Translations under genes and position numbers: made by a program
Source: Litchfieldia stipae
Lineage (GTDB): Bacteria; Bacillota; Bacilli; Bacillales; Bacillaceae_L
Reading direction: 5' to 3'
Assembly (NCBI RefSeq): GCF_014837155.1
Contig: NZ_JACYHA010000025.1
Location: 1-48,298 of the forward strand
DNA: 48,298 bases
In this document: positions 32,267 to 41,122 of the stretch, in pieces
Layout: the number at the start of each line of letters is the position of its first letter
Position numbering within the stretch: position 1 is the stretch's first letter
The notes under the pieces: generated by a model
The model's input: only the letters and a program-made list of their open reading frames with translations
What the model was told of the DNA's origin: nothing
Database searches by the model: none

Positions 32267-34168
32267 ATGGCGAATTATATGAATCTACATGAATATGAAT
32301 TAAAAAAACAAAAAGTCCTTACTTACATATATGAAGTGATTAATATCGCAGAAGAACTTAATGCGCGCGAGTTGATTCATTATCTTAACGAAACCATTCA
32401 ACAGCTTCAAAAAGACGCCTTCACACTAACTGTCGTTGGTGAATTCTCACGCGGAAAATCCACGTTTATCAATGCAATGCTTGGAGCTAATGTCCTTCCG
32501 TCAAAAGTGAAACCAACAACAGCGATGATTAATAAAATATATTACCAAGAAGAACCAAGCTATTCACTCCACTTCCGTGACCAAAATGAAGAACCAAAAA
32601 CACTTGATCCAAAAGCCTTCCGAAAGCTAGCAGCACCTCGTGAAGCAGATGAAGATGATCCTGAAGATCAAGAGCGTTACGAGCAAGAAATTGAAATCTT
32701 CAAGAAAATCTCGATGGCAGAAGTCGGATACCCAAATCACTTCTGTGAAGCTGGTGTCGAAATCTATGATACCCCAGGAACAAACGATATCGATGAAACG
32801 AGAGAAGAAATCACGTTTACATTTGTGCCTAAATCCGATGCTGTTGTTTTCCTTTTATCAGCAACGGCTCCTTTTGCCGGAACCGAAATGGAGTTTCTAA
32901 AGGAACGCATTTTGAGTGAACACATCAATAAAGTGTTCTTTGTGATCAATTACAAAGACCGATTACAAACTGATGCTGATCAGGTGAAGGTGCTAAATTA
33001 TGTTCGGGAAAAATTACAGCCCTTACTCCCAGATCCACGACTGTATCTTGTATCGTCCTATGAAGCGTTAACGATTCGACGTCTGGAAAACAACGAAGAA
33101 TTTAAGATCAAATCGCAAAAATATACCCAACTTGCAGACACTGGATTTGTCCAATTGGAAACAGATTTAGCGCATTTTTTCCAGCATGAAAAAGGACAAG
33201 TAAAGCTTGAAAAACCAATTAGACGTCTTATAAAAAAAGCGAAAGAACTCAGAACCGAAACAATCGCTCTACGAATTTCCGCATCTAACATGGAAATCGA
33301 AGAAATTGATGCAAAAATTGCCGAACTAGCACCACAGGTAACGCGTTTCAAGCAGAATGCAAGCTCGATTATCGAGAATCTAATGGTCGACTTAGCAAGT
33401 GAAGAAACGACAATCACAAGAAAAGTAGAATCACTGCTGAAAGAAATGTCAGACAGCCTGTCACGATCACTCGATTCTTATTCTGGTAGTTTAGAAGAAA
33501 AAGACGTAAAGCGATTTCTCAAAAACCACACTAAGTCCTCTCAAAATAGGATTCAAACAGAGCTTAATCAGCTCAAAAGTGAAATCATGGAGACACATGT
33601 CACAAATGCGTACCGCCGTCTGAACTCCGAAGAGGAGCAATTAAATCAAGCAATTAAGGATAGCTTCAATCTTGAACTGGAAATGAGTTACAATTTCGAC
33701 TTATCGATTTATGAAAATAATGAGGATATCACAGGATTATTGGTCGGTGCCGCAGGCCTCGGTATTGGGGCACTGATATTAGCACCGGCATTATTATTTG
33801 TTGGTGGAATTGGAGCAGCGATTGGTGCCTTCTTCTTCGGCGACAGCATTTGGGATTCCTTCACTGGATACCGTCGCAAAAAACGAATTGAAGAAATAAA
33901 GAAGCAGGTTAAACAAAGCCTCCACGAAAATCGACCCGCAATCGTATCGCAATTCCGTTCCGAATGGAAAAAGCTCTCTCAAGCAATCGAACTAACCTTT
34001 GAAAAGGAAGTTCATGAGAAAACACTCCGATTACAAGAGGACCTGCATCAGATCCGCTTGGAAAAAGAAACCGAAAAACGCTCTGTCGAGGAACAAAGAC
34101 AGTACTTTGAAGCACTTAGAGACAAGCTCCACACCATCCAAGAGCAAGCGCAAAAAATCACGCAGTAA
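32267..34168 (+). CDS. Dynamin-like GTPase 1 of a three-gene operon
   Basis: Membrane-remodelling GTPase, 633 residues. G1 is GEFSRGKST at residues 58-66, the G2 Thr is in KPTTAMIN, G3 is DTPG at 168-171, and the G4 position reads NYKD (228-231), not NKxD. Long helical segments follow (stalk). A paired hydrophobic segment at about 488-526 (DITGLLVGAAGLGIGALILA and on) is likely the membrane-insertion paddle, with a helical C-terminus after it. AAGGTGG precedes the ATG. The next GTPase starts 12 bases downstream. Bacterial dynamins act in membrane fusion, envelope stress and phage tolerance; the role here is inferred only. Confidence 0.9.
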   Translation: MANYMNLHEYELKKQKVLTYIYEVINIAEELNARELIHYLNETIQQLQKDAFTLTVVGEFSRGKSTFINAMLGANVLPSKVKPTTAMINKIYYQEEPSYSLHFRDQNEEPKTLDPKAFRKLAAPREADEDDPEDQERYEQEIEIFKKISMAEVGYPNHFCEAGVEIYDTPGTNDIDETREEITFTFVPKSDAVVFLLSATAPFAGTEMEFLKERILSEHINKVFFVINYKDRLQTDADQVKVLNYVREKLQPLLPDPRLYLVSSYEALTIRRLENNEEFKIKSQKYTQLADTGFVQLETDLAHFFQHEKGQVKLEKPIRRLIKKAKELRTETIALRISASNMEIEEIDAKIAELAPQVTRFKQNASSIIENLMVDLASEETTITRKVESLLKEMSDSLSRSLDSYSGSLEEKDVKRFLKNHTKSSQNRIQTELNQLKSEIMETHVTNAYRRLNSEEEQLNQAIKDSFNLELEMSYNFDLSIYENNEDITGLLVGAAGLGIGALILAPALLFVGGIGAAIGAFFFGDSIWDSFTGYRRKKRIEEIKKQVKQSLHENRPAIVSQFRSEWKKLSQAIELTFEKEVHEKTLRLQEDLHQIRLEKETEKRSVEEQRQYFEALRDKLHTIQEQAQKITQ

Positions 34169-34180
34169 AAGGAGAACAAG

Positions 34181-35917
34181 ATGCTCACCCTTAATGAAAA
34201 ACATGCAGAATTAATACAGCAGACTCAAAGCCTTTTAACATTAATCGAAGAAAAAATTCCACACGCCGCATATAAAGAGGCGATTCGTGATTTATTACAT
34301 GACATTCAGGCAGATGAACATCTAATCACTGTGCTTGGCGAATTTAAACGTGGAAAATCAACGCTAATAAACGCGCTCATTGAGCAGCCCTTATTACCGT
34401 CAGACGTGACACCAACAACGGCAACCATCAATGTGCTAAGACACGCGGAACAAAGTGGTACAACTGTCTATATGCAGAATGGAGAAATAATCGACGATCA
34501 AGTCAGTCCTCAGCATTTGAAGAGCTTCACCTTTGAAGAAGGGTCGGATTTACAGGACATTCACCACCTTGAAATTAAGCTCCCACTTGGTCAGCTTGGT
34601 GAAAAAATGGTGATTGTCGATACTCCTGGAGTCGGTGATTTGAACGAACATCGCTTAGACGTATCCTATAGCTACATCCCACGCTCTAGCGTTGTCCTGT
34701 TTGTCTTTGATGCGACCACTCCGCTTCGAAAGTCTGAGATGGAGTATTTAACAGAGACAGTTCTAAAGCTTTCATTTGGTGAGGTTGTCTTTGTTGCGAA
34801 CTTCATCGATCGATTGGACGAGGATGAGCTTGAGGAAACATTGGATTACATGAACACGCGTCTAAAAAAAGTGATGAAGGATGTGCCATTTAGGCTATTT
34901 CCCCTCTCTTCAAAAGACGCGCTATGTGATCCACAGAACCCAGAATTCGTACAGCTGCTTTCATATTTGAAAAAGCAAGCACATCAGGGCGCGGGTTCAA
35001 TTACAAAATTTAGTTTTTTTGAGGAACGACTTTCAAAGCTTTTCACTGTGGTTCAGCAGGACATTGAGCAAATTGAGGACATGCGCCAAGCTACAGATAC
35101 TGAACTCGAACAGGCGTTAGCGGAAATCCAAGATTTTAACCAGCAAGCGAAAGTTCATGAGGACACGTTAAGTGACTATATTGCTTCTCGCAAGCATGAG
35201 ATTGTCCAATTGACGTTTAAATCAATTGATCACTTCGAAGAGAATGTAAAAGAGAGTATTCGCGAAAATATTGAACTGTTTGATGGTCCGAAGTTTAAAA
35301 ACTATGTCGAAAAAACGATCCCTGTAACGATAAAACATCAAATAAAAGGCTGGGTCAACAGCTACAGCCCTCAAATCGAGACGCTCATTAAGAAGCTTGA
35401 GAAGGAAATCTTGAACGGGTTCTCCACTCTTTTTAAACAGGAAATGAGCTTGCTTCGGAAAAGTGACTCAAGCCATTCTCTACAAGAATTGGGCTTATCG
35501 ATTAAAACGGCGGCGAAGTCCTCTGATACAACAGTGACAAGTGGACTGATTACAGCTGGGGCTGGAACGATTATGGTGTTATTAAGTGGTGGATTGCTTC
35601 TGCCTGTGATTACGCTAGCCGGCTTTCCACTTCTGAATAAATTGTTGGGAGAGAAGAAGCTTGCCGAGGCTAAGGCAGAGGTTCTACCACAGATTGACGA
35701 GGAAATTTCGCATCTAATTGAAAAATTAAAGACATCGACCGGACAATATATTGCAGATGAAGTCGATCAGTTAGAGCGTAAAGCCTTTCTGCGATTTGAA
35801 CAATATGTGGCTTCCTACAAACAATCATTAGAATTCGAGCTAGCTAAACGTGAACGCAAGCATGCCGAGAACCACCCTGACATTAAGATGGAAGAGCTTT
35901 TATCTATAAAAAATTGA
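34181..35917 (+). CDS. Dynamin-like GTPase 2
   Basis: Second GTPase of the operon, 578 residues. G1 GEFKRGKST is at 53-61, G2 in TPTTATIN, G3 DTPG at 147-150 and G4 NFID at 207-210, again without the usual Lys. Helical stalk parts are on both sides of a hydrophobic hairpin at about 453-485 (SGLITAGAGTIMVLLSGGLL and on). AAAGGAG stands six bases before the ATG. GTPases 1 and 2 together have 1,211 residues, close to the two-headed DynA of Bacillus subtilis, so they may form the same kind of pair as separate chains. Confidence 0.9.
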   Translation: MLTLNEKHAELIQQTQSLLTLIEEKIPHAAYKEAIRDLLHDIQADEHLITVLGEFKRGKSTLINALIEQPLLPSDVTPTTATINVLRHAEQSGTTVYMQNGEIIDDQVSPQHLKSFTFEEGSDLQDIHHLEIKLPLGQLGEKMVIVDTPGVGDLNEHRLDVSYSYIPRSSVVLFVFDATTPLRKSEMEYLTETVLKLSFGEVVFVANFIDRLDEDELEETLDYMNTRLKKVMKDVPFRLFPLSSKDALCDPQNPEFVQLLSYLKKQAHQGAGSITKFSFFEERLSKLFTVVQQDIEQIEDMRQATDTELEQALAEIQDFNQQAKVHEDTLSDYIASRKHEIVQLTFKSIDHFEENVKESIRENIELFDGPKFKNYVEKTIPVTIKHQIKGWVNSYSPQIETLIKKLEKEILNGFSTLFKQEMSLLRKSDSSHSLQELGLSIKTAAKSSDTTVTSGLITAGAGTIMVLLSGGLLLPVITLAGFPLLNKLLGEKKLAEAKAEVLPQIDEEISHLIEKLKTSTGQYIADEVDQLERKAFLRFEQYVASYKQSLEFELAKRERKHAENHPDIKMEELLSIKN

Positions 35918-35931
35918 GTGAGTGATCGTAT

Positions 35932-38733
35932 ATGGTTTTAACTAATGAACAACAACTAGCACAGAAAATATTTTACCAGGCGATGGACCTTGGAGTTGAG
36001 ACTTCACAGCAGGTTCTAGCCCTATCCAAACAATTAAACCAACGCACGCATTCAAGTGACGAGATACGATTTGCGCAAGCAGAGCTTTATTTCAATCTAG
36101 AAGACTTTGAAACGGCGGTTTTCAAGTGGGAGCAAATTGAGAAAAGCTCTCCTCTTTCTGGCTGGGCTACTAAGAATATTGGTGATGCATATGTGTTAAT
36201 GGGCCGCGCGCGAGAGGCCGAAATGATTTATCAATCGTTGAACACCCCGTCGGACGCTCTAAAAATGGAGGGGCTGTTGGCACAATATGCATTGTACTTG
36301 GCACAGCATCAAGAAGAAAAGCTTGGATCGATTGTTGATTCTCTCGTTGCAACAGATTGGTCATATCAGCATGTGTTTGAGCTTGCGCTTGCTTTTTATG
36401 AGGAGAAGGAAGAATACTTATCTGCGTTTACTTTGGTTGTGAATAAGCTGGAGCGAGAGTTTGATGAGTCTCTCTTTTCGAAGATATTCTCGTATTTGCA
36501 CCTGTCTGAAGGAACTGAGTTAAGCCCTGTATTTACAGTACCAAAACTTCTAAAGATTCTATGGTGCGAGGATCAAGAAAAGCTGAATGCCTGTTTTGTA
36601 GCGCTACATAACTATTATCTGGCCTCAGATTTGTTCATTCATTGGCTTGATAGTTTGTTTGTTTCGATACAGGAATCGGATCAGGCATTTGCTGTATTTT
36701 TACTGGATACGCATTCTCACAGCTTTTATCAGATGATGAATCAGTTAGTTTCGGCGAGATTCACGGTGAAAGAGATTGAGCATGTGGTTGAAATGCATTT
36801 GCCTGCTTACCAAGCGCTGTGCGAGGACTTACCGTTGAAGCAAGCGATCACCTCATGTTTGCTGGCGTGGAAAGAGAAGTTTCCTCATTCAAGCGTTGCA
36901 ATTAAGGATTTCACGTTTTCTCATCAAAAAATCTATGATTGGGGCGCGGTGAACGCCACCTATCATTCGATTATCGAGTGGATGGACGAGCGCGGGGTGA
37001 ATCATGACAGCTATAGTAAGTGGTGGCTGGATTATTTCTTAGAGGATTCGACGAAAAAGGTGATGATTACTGGGACCTTCAGTAATGGGAAATCTAGCTT
37101 TATCAACTCTGTCCTTGGAGAGGAACTGCTCATCACTGATTTGCTTCCAACAACAGCTGTTGTCACCCTGCTCCAATATGGTGAGACGAAGCAAATGGTG
37201 GAGATTGGCAAGCAGACGATTGCTGTTGTGAATCCAACTGAATTGGAGCATCGAACGACGATTGACCATGAGAAGGATGGAAAGCATTCGGCGGCGATTT
37301 TTTCGATTCATACGAACGCGACTCCGCTTCTAGAGCATCAAGTAACATTTATTGATACACCTGGATTTAATGATCTTGAACATGCCCAGAACCCAACCTA
37401 TCACCATCTGGATCTAGCAGATGAAGTACTCTTTATTTTCAGTGCCGAGACCCCTTTTAAAAAGACAGAAAAGGAGATTCTCTTGAAAATGATCGAGCTA
37501 CGTCCTGAGCTTCCGGTTCGATTTATTTTAAATAAGGCTGATTTCCTTGATGAAGATGAGCTTGAGGACGTGATAGAGGATGTGAGCCGTAAGCTTTCGA
37601 AGCAGCTTGGACTTGAGCCGGAGGTGATTCCATATAGCTCGGTTCACCCTGGAGCTGACGAGGCTTCTGATCTTCAGCGATATTTGAATGAACGGAATGA
37701 TTCGCATATTGGACAAACCCGGATCGAGCATGCAATTCCATATTTCCAGCAGCTTCTTCGGAAATTTGATGAGTTTGTTCATGAGAAGGAAATGCATTTA
37801 AATGTCCTGTTCCAGCGTCATCGCAAAGAGGTAGAAGAGTTAAATGTGTTGAAGCAAAAGGTTCAGCAGGTAAAAAATGAGCTGACCTCGCAATGTTTGC
37901 AGCAATATGTAAAGCTCATCTCAGGCATTTATCATGAAGTGAAGGAATCAACAAGTGCTGAACTTAAACAATTTGCTGGTAAAATTACGACTAACACCGA
38001 CCTTGATCGTGTCCATCTCATCTTAAATCAGGAAATGAACCAAACTCTTGAGTGGAAACAATTAAACCAGATTCTCCCACAGGTTAATCAGAAGTTCAAT
38101 TTCTGGTTGTTTATGATCCGACGACATTTTGAGCCTGCCAAGAACACGCTTGGGGTATATCAACTAGAGCTTGAGGATATTCTTAATTCGGATGAGTCTG
38201 TACAAGTTACTTATCAGTATGAGCACACACTTGAAGACATGAAGCAGCAGTTCGAACAACTTGTGGCGACTATTACTTATCAACAGATCGACATTCTTAA
38301 CCGGATTAACCCTTTCCAAACGTTCCTAAAGGGCGTTGGAAAACTACTCGGCGGGGCAAGCCCTTCGATGACATTAAAGGTTGATCAATATCGAAATTAC
38401 TTAGAAAATAAATCATACGACGATGCTATTTCAAAGTACATCTATAACATTACGAAAACACTTGGGCAATTCGAGGCTGTCATTCGCGAACAAGTTCATT
38501 CAACCTTTGGCGCGTTTGAAACAGCACTCGAAACAGAAGTCAAAAGCAGTACTGAAAAAATGATGAACCAAGCCAAACAACTAAGGCAACTTCATGCAGA
38601 CAAAGCTGCCAACAGCGAAATCATCGACATGCACCTACTTCATATTCGCGCAATGGAAATCGATTATCACCAATTGGAGCTTAGCGAAGTTGAGCTTGGC
38701 AAAATGGGTGGCGAAATGGGGACGGTTCTTTAG
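35932..38733 (+). CDS. Dynamin-like GTPase 3 with TPR-like N-terminal extension
   Basis: Third GTPase, 933 residues. Residues 1-340 are all-helical and TPR-like near the start (AQAELYFNLEDFETAVFKWE, NIGDAYVLMGRAREAEMIYQ), suited to protein contacts. The GTPase domain has G1 GTFSNGKSS at 381-389, G2 in LPTTAVVT, G3 DTPG at 475-478 and a canonical G4 NKAD at 534-537. The C-terminal half is helical, with only a modest amphipathic segment near 788-812 and no clear membrane hairpin, unlike its partners. The ribosome site is weak, 14 bases after the previous stop. The last residues (MGTVL) and the stop are encoded by a REP-A core. Confidence 0.88.
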   Translation: MVLTNEQQLAQKIFYQAMDLGVETSQQVLALSKQLNQRTHSSDEIRFAQAELYFNLEDFETAVFKWEQIEKSSPLSGWATKNIGDAYVLMGRAREAEMIYQSLNTPSDALKMEGLLAQYALYLAQHQEEKLGSIVDSLVATDWSYQHVFELALAFYEEKEEYLSAFTLVVNKLEREFDESLFSKIFSYLHLSEGTELSPVFTVPKLLKILWCEDQEKLNACFVALHNYYLASDLFIHWLDSLFVSIQESDQAFAVFLLDTHSHSFYQMMNQLVSARFTVKEIEHVVEMHLPAYQALCEDLPLKQAITSCLLAWKEKFPHSSVAIKDFTFSHQKIYDWGAVNATYHSIIEWMDERGVNHDSYSKWWLDYFLEDSTKKVMITGTFSNGKSSFINSVLGEELLITDLLPTTAVVTLLQYGETKQMVEIGKQTIAVVNPTELEHRTTIDHEKDGKHSAAIFSIHTNATPLLEHQVTFIDTPGFNDLEHAQNPTYHHLDLADEVLFIFSAETPFKKTEKEILLKMIELRPELPVRFILNKADFLDEDELEDVIEDVSRKLSKQLGLEPEVIPYSSVHPGADEASDLQRYLNERNDSHIGQTRIEHAIPYFQQLLRKFDEFVHEKEMHLNVLFQRHRKEVEELNVLKQKVQQVKNELTSQCLQQYVKLISGIYHEVKESTSAELKQFAGKITTNTDLDRVHLILNQEMNQTLEWKQLNQILPQVNQKFNFWLFMIRRHFEPAKNTLGVYQLELEDILNSDESVQVTYQYEHTLEDMKQQFEQLVATITYQQIDILNRINPFQTFLKGVGKLLGGASPSMTLKVDQYRNYLENKSYDDAISKYIYNITKTLGQFEAVIREQVHSTFGAFETALETEVKSSTEKMMNQAKQLRQLHADKAANSEIIDMHLLHIRAMEIDYHQLELSEVELGKMGGEMGTVL

Positions 38734-38830
38734 TTCACCACAGTGAAGACACAAAGAGTGGCAAAGTCGGGACGGTTCTCATGCTTCCAATCAGATTAAA
38801 AGGCAGCATGAGAACCGACCCCACGCTGCC
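38716..38830. repeat. REP-A cluster, first copy overlapping the end of dynamin-like gene 3
   Basis: TGGGGACGGTTCTTTAGTTC holds the stop codon of the gene at 38731-38733. GGCAAAGTCGGGACGGTTCT (38760) and GGCAGCATGAGAACCGACCC (38802) follow as a hairpin before the convergent YiaA-like gene. Confidence 0.85.
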
Positions 38831-38840
38831 TATATTTCAT

Positions 38841-39311
38841 TTATCCTTGTTCCTTCGCCCGCTGTGCATCTCTAATGTTCTTTTGAACCGTAATCGCCGC
38901 AAACAGACTGAGCACAAAGGACATCGCATAAAATCCTTTTTCGCTTAATATGATACTTCCAGCATTGTATAAACCAATCACCATTAATGAAATAGACACA
39001 ATAAGTGCAAACCAACTAATACCATAATAAATCCCCGTAACAGGTACGCCCTCTTCTTTATCTCTGACTGCTTTTTGCAATGATACCGCTGAATATAGTC
39101 CAAACACGAGAACGGCGAAATAATATCCTTTTTCATTCAGTTCCATTGTCGCGTTAAACAAACCAATGAGATAGGCCGCCACCCCTACTAACAACGCTCC
39201 CCATGAGGCTCCTTTGAAGGCTGCAGTCGGTTCACCCGGCTTCCTTTCTTCCTTGATTTTCGGTTCACTTTGCTTCCCTTTGTCCACAACTACCTCTTGA
39301 TCGTTAGACAT
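38841..39311 (-). CDS. YiaA/YiaB-family inner membrane protein
   Basis: One hundred and fifty-six residues from ATG 39311 ([11 protein letters not shown]), with GGGGGAGAG upstream. A charged 30-residue N-terminus is followed by two copies of the yiaA/B two-helix unit: [20 protein letters not shown] with [19 protein letters not shown], and [20 protein letters not shown] with [18 protein letters not shown]. The repeated QKxxRD ends face the cytoplasm. Function unknown in this family. Confidence 0.85.
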   Translation of the reverse strand: MSNDQEVVVDKGKQSEPKIKEERKPGEPTAAFKGASWGALLVGVAAYLIGLFNATMELNEKGYYFAVLVFGLYSAVSLQKAVRDKEEGVPVTGIYYGISWFALIVSISLMVIGLYNAGSIILSEKGFYAMSFVLSLFAAITVQKNIRDAQRAKEQG

Positions 39312-39442
39312 CAAGTGTCTCTCCCCCATCATTTGATCTAAAAAAAACGGAGCACCGCAGTTACACGATTGTGCCCCTTCCTAAATTCATTATATGGAGA
39401 ATAATAGCAAATAGTAAATATATTTTTATCTAGGTCATTTGA

Positions 39443-39571
39443 GACGGTTTGTTGCAGGTTTCTCAAAAAAAGAAGCGTGAGAACCGTCCCCATACTTCAA
39501 CTATCCAGCACTTTGAAACTAAGATATTCTATAGTAAAATCAAAGCAACATGGGGACGGTTCTCACGTCTC
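39443..39571. repeat. REP-A copies between YiaA-like and MORN genes
   Basis: GAGACGGTTTGTTGCAGGTTTC (decayed) faces AAGCGTGAGAACCGTCCCC (39473), and a lone TGGGGACGGTTCTCACGTCT lies at 39551. The gap 39333-39628 otherwise shows no gene. Confidence 0.78.
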
Positions 39572-39606
39572 CATCATTTCGTGAAACACAATGTGAAACA
39601 AGAAAA

Positions 39607-39624
39607 TTCGGGTGGTGACAGGCA
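39607..39624 (+). repeat. REP-B copy at the start of the MORN gene
   Basis: TTCGGGTGGTGACAGGCAC, followed after three bases by the ATG. The preceding GTGAAACAAGAAAA leader is shared with the copy at 39932. Confidence 0.75.
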
Positions 39625-39628
39625 CTAA

Positions 39629-39868
39629 ATGGCTAAAAAACAAGAAATAATCGATGGTTACACAATTAAATACCATGCAAATGGAGAGACCATGTGGTCA
39701 AAGGGAAAAGTCAATGAAGACATGCCAGAGGGCTACTGGGAGTGGTACCGAATAGACGGTACCATCAAGCGTTCCGGGTATTTCGAAAATGGTGAACCGA
39801 TTGGAGAATGGATTACCTACGACAGCAACGGTGAGAAGTATAAAGTCACCAATCGAGATAAGAAATAA
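39629..39868 (+). CDS. MORN-repeat small protein
   Basis: Seventy-nine residues with two MORN-like units: GYTIKYHANGETMWSKGKVN, MPEGYWEWYRIDGTIKRSGYFENG and GEWITYDSNGEKY. Similar proteins are often annotated as MORN variant repeats or as parts of toxin-antitoxin loci, but no partner is seen. It has no ordinary ribosome binding site; only bases of the REP-B copy (GGTGGTGACAGG) lie ahead of the ATG. A strong terminator follows directly, which supports a real transcript. Confidence 0.65.
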   Translation: MAKKQEIIDGYTIKYHANGETMWSKGKVNEDMPEGYWEWYRIDGTIKRSGYFENGEPIGEWITYDSNGEKYKVTNRDKK

Positions 39869-39903
39869 AAAAAAGTGGGAGGGGTTCGCCCTCCCACTTT
39901 TTA
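39866..39903. terminator. Strong terminator after the MORN gene
   Basis: GTGGGAGGG and CCCTCCCAC pair perfectly over GTTCG, with an A run before and TTTTT after. Works on either strand. Confidence 0.93.
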
Positions 39904-39931
39904 GTGTGGAACAATTTGTGAAACGAGGAAA

Positions 39932-39952
39932 ATCGGGTGGTAACAGGCACTA
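39932..39952 (+). repeat. REP-B copy upstream of the DUF3231 gene
   Basis: ATCGGGTGGTAACAGGCACTA, with a GTGAAACGAGGAAA leader, 75 bases before the next start codon. Confidence 0.68.
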
Positions 39953-40027
39953 CATCAAATGTATACTTTGTCTCTGATACCATAAAATAAGGTTACATTT
40001 AGATTGCTTCTTTGGAGGGTGTTACGT

Positions 40028-41050
40028 TTGGTGAAGACAAAGGAAGAGAAGAGTCATAGTTTGACTTCGGCGGAGATGTCGGCCCTTTGGCTGCAGTATA
40101 TGGGAGACAGTATGGCTGTTTGTGTGAATAAATACTTTCTCAATATAGTCGAAGACACTACGGTTAAATCGATTGTGAAGGATGCGTTAATTCAGTCACA
40201 AAATCATATAAACCAAATCACTAGTATTTTTAACAGTGCAAATTGCCAAATTCCAAAAGGATTTACAGACGAAGATGTCAATCTTCATGCCCCACGTCTG
40301 TTTTCAGATCCATTTATCCATTTTTACTCATACATCATGACTGTGCATGGCTTGACCGCGTACAGCCTAGCGCTGACAACATTAGAGAGAGCAGACTTAC
40401 AAGACTATTTCTTTGAATGCATAACATCAGCGAAAGATTTATTACAAAAAATTGTGAAATCTGCAAGTACTCAAACCTATTTCTCAAGTATTCCTTCCAT
40501 TCCTGCCCCTTCAAAGGTGGAATTTACTCAGTCAACAGGGATGATTTCAAATTTATTTGGTGAGAAGAGACCGCTTAATAGTTCAGAAATTTCAACCCTC
40601 TTCTTCAATTCAAAGAAGACTGGTTGCATAAGTTCATTAAGCTTAGCCTTCAGTCAGGTTGCTACGAATGAAGATGTTCGTCATTTCATGGTAAGAAACA
40701 TGAAATTAGCTGGCAAAGATGCCGCAAGCTTTGACACGATTCTAAAAGAAGATCATTTACCCATCCCTGAGAAATGGGATGCTGAAATCACAGACTCAAC
40801 CGTAAGTCCTTTTTCAGACAAATTGATGATGTTTCATGCGGCATTATTAATTAATGCGGCTCTCTCTTATTATGGAGCATCGATCGGGGCAAGCTTAAGA
40901 TCTGATATCATGTTGAATTATTCCAAGGTAATGACCCATCTAATGAAGGCTGGAGCGATTTGTTATAACATTTTAGTTAAGCATGAATGGCTAGAAAAAC
41001 AGCCTGAAGCCATTAATAGAACATCATTATCACAAAAAACAGAGAACTAG
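40028..41050 (+). CDS. DUF3231-family protein (two-repeat, ferritin-like fold expected)
   Basis: About 340 residues. I chose TTG 40028 (GTG 40031 is equally possible) because GGAGGG lies eight bases before; the frame extends to 40004 without a site. Two related all-helical halves are seen, each opening with a line of the type SLTSAEMSALWLQYMGDSMA and PLNSSEISTLFFNSKKTGCI. Both end near FHAALLINAALSYYGASIGA-type segments, as in DUF3231. The family is common in bacilli, especially spore formers, and is distantly linked to coat F/ferritin-like bundles. Function unknown. Confidence 0.85.
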   Translation: MVKTKEEKSHSLTSAEMSALWLQYMGDSMAVCVNKYFLNIVEDTTVKSIVKDALIQSQNHINQITSIFNSANCQIPKGFTDEDVNLHAPRLFSDPFIHFYSYIMTVHGLTAYSLALTTLERADLQDYFFECITSAKDLLQKIVKSASTQTYFSSIPSIPAPSKVEFTQSTGMISNLFGEKRPLNSSEISTLFFNSKKTGCISSLSLAFSQVATNEDVRHFMVRNMKLAGKDAASFDTILKEDHLPIPEKWDAEITDSTVSPFSDKLMMFHAALLINAALSYYGASIGASLRSDIMLNYSKVMTHLMKAGAICYNILVKHEWLEKQPEAINRTSLSQKTEN

Positions 41051-41081
41051 TTCCCAGCACTAGCCTTGAAACAAGATTTTT

Positions 41082-41101
41082 CGACAGGTGCCTGGCACCA
41101 C
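41082..41101 (+). repeat. REP-B copy upstream of the GGDEF-EAL gene
   Basis: CGACAGGTGCCTGGCACCAC, with AAACAAGATTTTT before it. The in-frame TTG at 41066 would place this repeat inside the coding region. Confidence 0.65.
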
Positions 41102-41122
41102 GAAGGGATTTGGTCATGTAGC

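Noticed and set aside
32267-35917. Dynamin-like genes 1 and 2 as a broken dynA
   Set aside because: Each has its own start, stop and ribosome site and a full set of domains, so they look like separate working genes.
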